Assembly (NCBI GenBank): GCA_037951105.1
Contig: JBAMJV010008056.1
Location: 186,001 to 250,000, forward strand
DNA: 64,000 nt
Source: Echinarachnius parma
Lineage: Eukaryota > Echinodermata > Echinoidea > Clypeasteroida > Echinarachniidae
Direction of reading: 5' to 3'
The stretch's first letter is position 1; each line of letters opens with the position of its first letter. Shown piece by piece: positions 1 to 12,100 of the stretch. The translations under genes were made by a program, and so were the position numbers. The notes beneath the pieces were generated by a model, which was not told the origin of the DNA, did not search any database, and worked only from the letters and a program-made list of their open reading frames with translations.

Positions 1-48
1 TGGCCCATTGGTTTATAACCATCCTTTTTTACTCATGTATTTTTTCAG

Positions 49-198
49 TGGTCAGCTTTCCTCGACCTAGGCAATGAGGGTTCTGACACTGATCTAGATA
101 CGACCATTGCAGCACAAACTCCAAATCAATGCTGTTCCATAAACTACACAGTAAACGCGGCTGGAAAGTGGAAAGGTTGCATGATGAGTCATGATAAC
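49..198 (+). CDS. ACSBG: ACSBG-like exon carrying the degenerate ATP-binding loop
   Basis: The acceptor is TTTTTTCAG ending at 48 and the donor is GTAAGA at 199. The exon reads in phase 0 for 50 residues, beginning WSAFLDLG. It holds PNQCC, then the altered loop YTVNAAGKWKG, then MMSHDN, which aligns with the family's VMLSHDN. Ser, Gly, both Thr and Pro of the consensus loop are gone; Tyr33, Thr34, Gly39, Lys42 and Gly43 remain. The preceding exon lies outside the window. Confidence 0.9.
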
Positions 199-3100
199 GT
201 AAGAGATGCTGTTTATTAACCTTATAGGTTGCACATTTTGTAATTGAACCGCAACACAATACATCTTGAACAGGCAAAGAGAGGATGGCGTAATCCTGTC
301 TGATTACTAATAAATGTGCCGATTTGATATTTAGTTGAAATAAACAAATAATTACAACGAGTCAGAGTGTAAGATGGACAAATGACACATACATATTCAT
401 GAAAAGTATTCTATAATTACAAACAAAACTATATATTTATTTCAGTTCACATGGCTTAGCCGACTGTGTATGTTGGCTCTGAACATTCGGTACACCAAAG
501 GAAGATTCACTAGTTACCTATCATTACATCATGCTGCCTTCCAACTCTTCGATATCATGATCCCGCTGACGTCAGCAGGGACAACATTCTTCATGAGGAA
601 TGCGGAAATGAAATACAAACCGGTAACATTTATATCAAAGACTATCAGTTTAAAAAATCAACATCCTAAAAGTATAATAGAGACAAAGATATCCTAGGAG
701 AAATATTCCAGTGCAGACTGATGACAATTAACCGTCCTTTTTTGTGAAAAAAATTCTTCAATTAATACCGTGTTAACTGAGTCAGCCCCAGTGAGATCTC
801 AAATTTCAAGATGTTTGTAGATTTCATGGTAAACCTCATTTTGCACATTTTAACCACGACAATTTTACAAATACACATCAAAGCATTATTTCTTGAAACT
901 TTTTTTCATAATTTGTCAACCATTTGGTATTTAACAGACACATCAAACAAATATAACGATAAAACAACGTTTTACTAATCGTTAACATCAAATCAGGTTA
1001 GAAAAAACACAAAGTTTATTTGTTAATTAATAAAGAACCAGAAATGTTCCCAAAAATAAAGAATAACAAGATATTTGGTATGTTATGGTAACATGCCACA
1101 AATAAAATGTAATGCGTAAACATTGTGTTGCAAAACGTTCGTAATACAATTTATGGAAAAGTCACACAATGTTGTGAAAATTGAACAACAACTGTGCAAG
1201 CGGTGATAAGTAAAAAGTACAGTAGGGTACATCATGTCAACCTTGGCATGCTCGAGGTGTATATAGGGGTAAAGTTCACAATACATGTAGTACGTAATTC
1301 AAAAGATGGAAGAAAATACCAATTGCCTTGGAGTATAACACTCTGGCTCATTTCCACTTTTCTGAATCTATGTATCATAAGTTATTAATTTTTACAAGGT
1401 AAACGAAAGTCGACCTGCTACATTGCGAATCTGACTGATTCACTTGAATTGTGCTTAACCAACATAAATGTAATCGTTTGATTTTAAACATCAAGTACAC
1501 ATTATGTAAATCAATAGGGGTTTGAGGATAGAATAATCAAACGGTCGCAGCGACCGTTTAAGTCTAGTTCTTAAATAGTATTTCTAGTACAAGACAATAA
1601 TCGTGCAACTTATGAACTTTGACTTTCAATGACAACGCTAGCTGTATGCAGTCATTGTTTGTCTTTACCAAATGTTTACATCAAACTCGCAGATCAACCT
1701 CATTGCATTCAACAAACTCGTCAGACCAACGACCATTCTCTTCATCCCTCCGATGTTGGATCAAATAAAAGAGGAAATCGCGAAAAAGGAACCAGATTTC
1801 TCGAGTGTTGAACAACGCGTGCTGAAGTGGTCCAAGCACATTGGATTAATGGGCACCATGAAAACGTCATGGTAAGACATTTCAGTGATTGAAAAGGTTT
1901 AAAAATGGTTTCCGATTACAATTCATGACAGAGACTGGTCATTTAATACATATACTAAGTAAGTCATTTAGTAATTAATCTGCTAGGATAAGAATTTAAC
2001 TTAATCTTGTATTAACATCGAGTTTTATAATGTTACTTGTAGAAAACAACATTCAGGTTAAAACTTACGACGCCACAATAGCTTATATTATGACCTATAA
2101 AGATACTGGTGTGCGATTGGTCAAAATGCTGTCACGTGACCATCGCTACAAGGATGAGAAGCGTTATATTGACCAACATGACGTAAATTACGTCATACCA
2201 GTCAATATAACACCGTTATATTGACTGGTATGACGTAATTTACGTCACAATGGGTGTGTGAAGATGAACAATTTTTCGCGTATTAGCATCCTGGCACGCG
2301 CAGCGTTGTCAAGCTTTCTACGGAGATTGCGCGATCCGAAAATAAATTTGAAAGGAAGGTCGAATAAAGAAGAATTTTGCGCAGCATTTCGATAACAACA
2401 CGTCTGTTCTACTGGAAGGATTTCGATTTAATCTAATGATTTTCCCTTGTCCATAATTTTATTTCAACACCAAATTTATATTTATCTTGATTTGTATCTA
2501 TATAGGTCATCATAATATAACAGATATTGACTTTTCCTTCGGGAACCATATAACATTTCATTTCCCTTGGGGAGTTATATTTTTGTCTCGGAATACTATT
2601 TTTTTCCTCAGCGCTACGCGCTTCGGAAAAATATAATGTCCCTCGACACAAATATAACTTCCCTCGAGGATCTCAAATGTTATATTGCCCCTCTAGACAG
2701 TCAATATCTGTATATTACGTTTTTTTCAGCGTGAATGGTGTACGTGAACCAATTTTGCGTGACGCTTTACTATGTGTATACATAATCAAACCAAATCGCA
2801 CGATCACAGTTTGTCAGCGATCTTGGTTGAAACCGACTTTTAACGCAATCAAACTTATACATGTAGAGATTGCTGATGGTTTCTTTAATTAACACGAAGG
2901 CTGTCATGTCGCCGATCTACAACGCAATGAATGATGGGATAATTATAATTATTTTACACCTTGCCTTACCGCCGGATTATGTCTGCCAGCGTTACATTTG
3001 TGTATAATCTCTATGTACCCTGAATTTCTAAGCACGTTACCCGAAAGTAAGCGACGAAATTTGCTAATGAATATCAACTTCATATATTACATAGAAGAGG

Positions 3101-6100
3101 GATAATCTTATCAAGATTGTGTGAAATGAATGATAAGTAGTTGAATAGGGGTTTTGATCGGGTCTTGATTTTGTCCTGCGGAAAACAGGAAACCAATGGA
3201 ATGTGTTGCATGTGCGTGCGTCGTGTATGCAAGGTAAACAGAGAGTACATTTTGTCAATCAAACTCGAGTTTTATCCTTGAATTTTAAAGAAACGATTGT
3301 ATTACTTGAATACATTTGGAATTTAAATTTTACTTGATATATATATGGCACTGGCATAAAGTTGATATTCGTGAATGAATATCTTCGTTTAGATTTGGGT
3401 GAACTGCCCAGGAGTTCTGGGTGCATATAGATTATATGCACACATTGAACACTAGGAGAAAAGTTCGGCGATGAAGTGTAGCTTACTATTTAAATATCCC
3501 ATCATGCAATGCGATGGAAGAACTGCGAAGGCACATATTAGACCACTGCCAACTGCCGTGTTAAAGTTTTCTCCTTCATTATTTGTTCTGAAAAACGATA
3601 TTTGACATTACATTATGATGCGGGTACATACCAACGAGTTTGCCTTGCCTCCTGATAGTTAGCAACCAAATTATGATCAACTTGACATGGAATTTACCGT
3701 GAATTATCATGATATATACATAGACTAACCCACCAGCCGGCTGAATGGGCTCAATTTAATTAATAGCGAAGCTCACAATAACCGAACATTATATTCTAAC
3801 GAAACCGGTTCAGGGTCGGGTTTGTGTACGTACCACAGTTTCTGTGACACTGAACACCCATACTCGTGTCGCGGTAGATATATTCGCCTGTGTGTTTTTC
3901 ATTTCGATGAGCGATAATAATAATATAGAAGTCTTCTAATGCGCCAATTCCGACGGAAGTAAGAATGACACTTATCAAAACAATGTACATAATCGTAAAT
4001 GCTAACATCGTTCTGTATGACACGGATACAATACCAGAACAGTATTGAACATTTCATACGACCATTGTATTGGTGTGACACTGATATACAGCGATTCAGT
4101 CAAGCTGTTCTTCAGCTAAAGAAATAAATCGCTGTTTCCATCGCATTATCATATGAATTCTCCCCTCGCGACCTTTTATAAAATAGGGACTTTCCGCGCG
4201 GCGACGGGAGTACGATTACGGGGGATTACAATCAGCTGTGACCGTCACCGTACTCTAGCTACCGTCGCGATCTATTTGCAGTTTCGCAGTGAACAAGCGC
4301 ACTGATTGCCTGAGCCCACTGACCTCTGGCTGACCCATTGAAGTAAGGGCTTACCAGACCACTCCGTAGTCGCTGTACGCTATTTCGGCCAACTACCGTC
4401 GTAGGTTTGGACGATACGCGGAAATTTTCGCTCTGAGTGCGACCCCCCGCTAAGATTAGCGTTGTAGATCGCCGCGTCGCCGGTCGCGAAAACAGCCTAA
4501 TATTGTGTGCCATGCGTGGCATGAGTCATCCTCCTACCTCCTTACAAGCTGCTAAATGTGAAAGGCAAATACTAAAACAATGTCATTCATATTGTCCAAG
4601 TCTAGCTCAGATCAATGAACATCAGTGCTGTAGGGGAACCCGGGGCAAAGTGGACCAAAAAAATTGGAACAACCAGAACAGGATTACAAAGCAAAGTAAA
4701 GCAAAACATTTGGTTTATACTTTTACCTTAGGACTACCACTAACAAATGACACTAACAATGTTTCTCAAATAATCCGTTTTATTAAATGCTATGAACTTG
4801 AAAAAAATATTAAAAATCCATTTTGCCCCGGACCTCCGGGGCAAAGTGAAACACGGAACGGGGCAAAGTGAAACGCTTCCCCAAAGAGGTTGTCTTCAAT
4901 GTCAAAACCATTTACCTCCTTGTGAATCGTTGTACTATATGACCTTACACATATGTCCATAGATTTGAATGTCCTGTTTTAATTTAAAGGGAGAATGGAG
5001 TAGTAATGGTGTTCAGTGTGAAAAACTTGAATTTTCATGGTCTCGTTCGTTCTAATTCTTAAATGTAACACAATAATCGCATGACCGACACAATCATTCA
5101 CGTTAAATGCATTCCACTATGCCCCAACCACTTTGCCCCGAACAAGTGAAATTTTACAGACATGCATTACTTCACGTGGGCCAATGATTACTAGCGGTGC
5201 TACGATGTATAAAGTTAATATGGCTTTCGTGATAATTCGGCATAAACACAGTATTTTAGCAGATAATATACTTATATTAATTATCGTTTTTTTATGTATG
5301 AAAAATTGATATTTTCCGTAAAAAGTACACATGATGACGTATTCGCGCAACTCCGGTCAAAAACGATGCATCCTCGTTGCAGTGTTATTGGCACATGAAC
5401 TTAGATAGATGGCAGCACAAACACAAATTTACCGGGCGTGTTTCACTTTGCCCCGCGTTCCATTTTGCTCCGGGTTCCCCTACTTAGTAGAGTTCTTTCT
5501 TGTCAACTAACACAAGATTATCGAAAATAATATCGCTAATGATATTCGTTTGTCTCGCAATGTTAAACTAGGAATCTAAACTATCATGACGTTTCGTATG
5601 CTACTGCAATACTTTGTCAAATGATAATATCGAATGTAGACACTCGGCTTTTATGCTCTACCGTGGCTCCCAACATCACAATCTCGCATGAGCGATTGCG
5701 TTCCTGATAGGTCAACAACGGAACACGCTGATTGGCCGGTGCACACGGGCAAACAACCAATCAACGGGACACTGGATCGGCCCGCCTAACGAAACAGCGT
5801 ACGATACGTCGCCACGACACTACCCCGACCAACCGGCCCCCAACGGTTGATGCCAAACCCACGGTAGAACCCCCCTAGCCACCTTCTCGCTACAACGCTC
5901 ATATCTACGTATCAATTTCAGGGCAGGGTGCCCTCTCGCTCATGCGAGATTGTGATGTTGGGAGCCACGGTAGAGCATAAAAGCCGAGTGTCTACATTCG
6001 ATATTATCATTTGACAAAGTATTGCAGTAGCATACGAAACGTCATGATCGTTTAGATTCCTAGTTTAACATTGCGAGACAAACGAATATCATTAGCGATA

Positions 6101-9100
6101 TTATTTTCGATACTATATCCGCAATGGATTATATATTTACTATTAACAGAAGATTGTTTTATTTTTTGTAGGGAATTTAAACCATGGGGATGGACTCTTG
6201 CGAACTTTCTTTTCTTCAGGAAGGTATGTTGGAATAAATGTGTAAATCTTATGTGTATTTGTGATTGCGTGCTTCCGAAATAATGCATGCATGATTTCGG
6301 ATTGTCCGTCCGTCCGTACGTTCGTACTTCCTATTCCTATTCACTGGTTATCGGGTCACCATAACATTCGGTAATATACATGTATGATTATTGACGAGCC
6401 AATGAACTGATACGATGTTTGTGTTTATCTTTATGAGGTAAAAGGTCAACATTCATAGGGTTCTTATTTTACAAACATATATTTGTTATTTGAGGGCCCC
6501 GTTGCAGAACGAGATACAATCGATTGTAAGTTACGATTGATCGTAAGTCAGCAAATTTACGCGTTTCAACCAATCAGATTTGCGCATCTAGAACACGTGA
6601 TCTGACTTACGATTAATTTCAACTTACAATCGATTGTATCTCTTTCTGCAACGGGGCCCTGGTGTCATAAACTTGTCATGCATTCACATCAATTAAATAA
6701 TCGTATTTGTTTGTTTGGCAATCCATTGCGACCTTCATTACAGGCATGTTATGTGACTTCGCGCATAATCGGAAGTCAAATTGGTTTCTTACATAACTGT
6801 GGTAATAATTATAATTCAAACATATTCCTGCATTGTTGCAAGCTGTTGAACTGGACAGTAATGAAATAATCAATGATACATTACTGATTAGTATCTACTT
6901 TATTTGATACTTATGACATATTCACGTCAATCTGAACGGCATAAATGTGTTCGCATTTCGGCCACAGAAAATATACACATGATGCACGGTAGCGAGTGCA
7001 TTCAGGGCCAAATAATGCACGATGTGCGAGAAGAGCCCCTGGATATACCGCACCGAGGTCCGCAGGACTGAGTGCGGTATATCTAGGTGGCGAGTCGAGC
7101 ACAGCAAATGTACAAGCAAACGTGCATTGTTTATTTTATACAACTACCCCCTCCTATTGAGCTGCCCCCCAAAGGCCACATAATAAATGATTGAATTAAA
7201 ACACTATACAACACTTTAATTGAATTAAAGCACTAGTCCTGCACTCCGGTGAGTGCAGCACTATTTGGTATAGTACGTGTTCTGCACTCCAATGCAAATG
7301 GATACTACAGTGCAGTCCATTGAATGTCACGTGACCCGATTTGAACCAATCAGATTATGGAACATTATTTGAAGTTGTATAATATATAATATTGACTGGC
7401 CTTGAGGGGGATACAACATATATTGCCTGAACTAGATTCATATTGCCCGAGTCGAAGACGAGGGCAATATGGATCCTAGTGAAGGCAATATATGTGGTAT
7501 CCCCCGAAAGGGCCAGTCAATATCATTATTATTACACATATCAGACATCTTGAGCAGTAACGGAAATTAGTAAAATGTAAACTTTGTATTAAACTTTGTA
7601 TTTAAACATACCAAAACCAAGTCTCTGCTTGATAAAATGTCACAAGTACGGATGCGGCTTGTTTCGTGTACACACCAATGGCAAATCACTATCACGAGAT
7701 TTTTCCCGCGGGCCAGTTCACTTTGTAAAATTTCGACTACGAATCGTGAAGTGCCCGGATGTCATATTCCCCTCTTTTTTAAAACGTAAATCCCATAGGC
7801 TTTTGTGAAAGAGGGGAATATGGGAAATGTTCCCTATTTCACCTGCTGGCACTTGAAACGAGGGGAATATGATTTTGTAAAACCACAGCTCAGATGTCTG
7901 ATATGGGTAATAATACACATTATTTGAATAATTGCTATTCATTTTCATAAAGCTTTCCAAGTAAAACCAGCCAATGTCCTGTAATTGTAGGTCCGATTTC
8001 AGTTAGGACTGGACGAGTGTGAATGTTGTTTGTCCGGCGCAAGCAAGCTTGGCAAGGAAACACTTGACTTCTTCCTGGGCCTCGGTCTTCCCATCTACGA
8101 TATGTACGGCATGTGTGAAAGTACAGGTAATGTAGACTCGTGTTTTTTTATCAACGCATAATGTAGGAACGAGCTGGTAGCCAATTTGAAGAAACACTCC
8201 TATAACGGGCCTAATTATGTTTTGATGTATGCTATATTGCCGTCAACTGCAATTAATATTCGTCTATAAATGTTTGTTATTGATTGTGCCTTGTTTAGAT
8301 TATATTTTAACTGGTTTATTTATGGTATGTATTGTTCCTGTTTAGTATTATTGATATAAATGTATTGATCAACATGAACGAAATTGACTCGTCACTCTCC
8401 CCTCGAATGCATCCGTTCGTTTAATGGATGTAAGAATACATACGTATGTGTTCCATGTAATAATACCTATGTTTGGCTTTTTATGGACAAGAGTTTAAGT
8501 TTCATTTTCATAATCATACGTTTAAATGAATAGCGTAATTCCAAAATGGGCCAAATCCACTTTTGTCTCAAATTGAAGTCTTTTGCATGAGTAATGTTCA
8601 TTAAACATGTGAATCAAAAATACCATATCACATAGTTATTGAAAATATGCACACAAAAAATGGACGAAGAAAAGTGTAGTTCAGTTCCCAAAGGTGCTAA
8701 ATCCAAAAAAGAGCGCTTGATCCATCTTGTGATTAACCAAGCAGGTTATACCAATCAGAGTGCACTATAAGCTGCTTTAACCATACAAGGCTGGGGCCGC
8801 TGGACTATTAGAGGTCTTTCTATTGGCGGGGGGGGGGGGGGGGGGGCATTATGCACTTTCCCTTGTGATCTCAGTCGTGAAACGCCCGATTGCCACGAAA
8901 AATTGCACGCATATGTCAGGTGAAGTGTATCAAATTTGATGTAAATTTGATTACCACACTCCGACGGACTCGATGGCTCCTGTCTTTGTCAGCCATGTTC
9001 AGCTCTATCACTAGATGCGTGCTGGCGATGTCGCACACCTTCTCGCTCGTGTTTTCCGCCTCTTGCTCAAAAAACCGTGAACAACAGGACACAATCGCGT

Positions 9101-12100
9101 TTCGAATTCTGTGACAAACTAATAGCACAATTAAGATAATGTATTCCAAAAAGGCCATAACATTTACACTATTAGAAATAAATTATATACACTTTTTGAT
9201 CATTGAACATTGATTTTTCACTTCATATATTTTTCAGAACATTAGGAATAATAATACAACAACATTTTTGGAAGAACCAGGGGGTGTATTCTGAAAATTG
9301 TATTATCTTTTGTCTTATCTTTTGTCATAAGTCCATAAGATAATACACCGCGAAAATTGTCATAAATCGGTATTATGAAAATTGTCTTAAGGGTATCATA
9401 TCTTTCCCTGACCACGCCCATTATTGCTGAGTTAAGCAATCAAAATTGTTGTTACAAAATGTTAATCTGCCCCCTCAGCCAATCAAAGTGGTTTAAATTG
9501 CGTATGCGTCGCATGTTCTTTAAACGCGCGCATCTAACTAGATTCGCGCACACATACGATTTTCAATCAAAGTTCAACCAATTTATATTTTGTAGTCAAA
9601 TATTTTTTTATAAGGATAGGATTTTCATATGGTCAGATTTTCAATGACATTTTCTCCCCTCACTCTTATTTTCGATATGTTTTCTCACATACACACACTC
9701 ACGCATGCAACAAAATAGGGGAGCTCTTCAAAATCTCAAATAAATGCCTCAAAATATTTCTAAACAAGATATAACAAAGAGAAAAGACAGATGCGGAAAA
9801 GGCCCATGCACTTGTGGATCAATTCCAAAGTGTATTTACCAGAGATGAAGGAGACGAGCTGCCTGCCATGCCTGCTAGCTCATATCCAGATATGCCAGAC
9901 ATTCGAGGTTGATATAAATGGTGTTGAGAAACTGTTATCTACCATAAATACGTCGAAAGGTATAGGACCAGATGGGATCCCCAACCAGGCTCTGAAATTA
10001 GCAGCTAGGGAACTTGGTAGCTTTCATATTTCATCAATCCATCACGTCTGGGGAACTGCCACTTGATTGGAGGCGAGCCAACATCAGTCGGCTTATGCCG
10101 AAAGGGTGGGTAACGTCGCGTCGCGTCGCGTTGACTGGAACACGACCATTCGTCCAAAGCCCCCCCCCCCCCCCCAGTTTTGCCGAAAGTGTGCGTTGGA
10201 AGCACTGATTTCCCATTGACCAACAAATATCATGCGATTAGGCATATCTAAGTTTAAAATCATAGCCGACAACCAGCATGCCTTTCGGAAGAAGAGATCA
10301 TGTGAGACTCAACTTATTCTCACTACTCATGATCTCCTACAAAATATAGACAAAAAAAACCCCACAGACGTAGGAGTGCTTGACTTTTCAAAAGCTTTCG
10401 ATGTCATTCCACACAAGAGGCTGCTTCTTAAACTAGGTCATTATGGAATCCGGAACAAGACAAGGGACTGGATAAAATAATTTCTAACCAATCGCTCTCA
10501 GCGTGTGATGGTAAATGGAACTGCATCCGACTGGAAACCTGTGTTAAGTGGCACCCCTCAGGGTACAGTCTTAGGCCCTCATCTCTTTCTCATATTTATA
10601 AATGACATACATGAGAACGGCTTATGCCGAAAGGGTGGGTAGCGTCGCGTCGCGTCGCGTTGACTGGAACGCGACCATTCGTCCAAAGCCCCCCGGTTTT
10701 GCCGAAAGGGTGCGTTGGAAGCACTGATTTCCCATTGACAAAAACAATCATGCGATTATGCATATCTCACCCAATTCTTAACATATTTAATTGATTTTGG
10801 GTATTTGGACATTATTTTGTATGCTCTTTCGGTAAATGAAGTTCAAATTTGAAAAAAAAATAATAATTTGTATGACGTCATATCTTGTGTACTCAATTTG
10901 CTCAAGAGTAACCATCGAAGCCTTGGAATAGTTCACCTTCAGATTGAATTAATTTGTGTGTAATCGAAACTTGAAATTACACAAACCTGAATGATGGTGG
11001 TCAGACCAGTGGCGTACCCAGGATTTGTTCAGGGGGGGGGGGGAATGTCGTCTGACAAATTGATGTAAGCAGGGGGGAGGGAGTGGCCGTATACATTTTT
11101 TGAAGCCGAGACCAAGCACGCACGCCTAACGCATCGGTTCAATCAATCAACCATGCGCTATAACATCCCATCTTCTGGAAAAGGGTGGGTAGCGTCGCGT
11201 CGCGTCGCGTTGACTGGAACGCGACCATTCGTCCAAAGCCCCCCCGGTTTTGCCGAAAGGGTGCGTTGGAAGCACTGATTTCCCATTGACAAAAACAATC
11301 ATGCGATTATGCATATCTTTACCCAATTCTTAACATATTTAATTGATTTTGGGTATTTGGACATTATTTTGTATGCTCTTTCGGTAAATGAAGTTCAAAT
11401 TTGAAAAAAAAATAATAATTTGTATGACGTCATATCTTGTGTACTCAATTTGCTCAAGAGTAACCATCGAAGCCTTGGAATAGTTCACCTTCAGATTGAA
11501 TTAATTTGTGTGTAATCGAAACTTGAAATTACACAAACCTGAATGATGGTGGTCAGACCAGTGGCGTACCCAGGATTTGTTCAGGGGGGGGGGGGGGGGG
11601 GATGTCGTCTGACAAATTGATGTAAGCAGGGGGGAGGGAGTGGCCGTATACATTTTTTGAAGCCGAGACCAAGCACATTTACAATTTTCGATGGCTTAAA
11701 TGTGGTCTCGAGACCAGCTACAAATTGTAAAGAAGGGGTTCAAACCCCCAAAACAGTCATTATTTGGTCAAAGGCGGGGAGGGGGTTAGTACAGTACATC
11801 CGAAGCACGCACGCCTAACGCATCGGTTCAATCAATCAACCATGCGCTATAACATCCCATCTTCTGGAAAAGTCGATAACACGTGTTTCGTCGCGGTGGC
11901 GAAATGAAAAACTCAGAGATTGAAATGGCGCAATTTACGGACGCGTCTTTGATGTACACATCATTGTATGCATAATATACTCTAAACGCGTACATTCGGA
12001 ATAAGCCCCCCCCCCCCCCCCCCCCCCCCGTATGTGCCATTTGGTAGCGTTATCTGAGCTGACGCGCCTTAACGCTCCCAACACACCCTTTCGGCAAAAC

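Noticed and set aside
1672..1692. ATG at 1672 as a start codon for the exon frame
   Set aside because: The upstream exon ends in phase 0 and an AG acceptor at 1691-1692 fits the family alignment, so this ATG is intronic.
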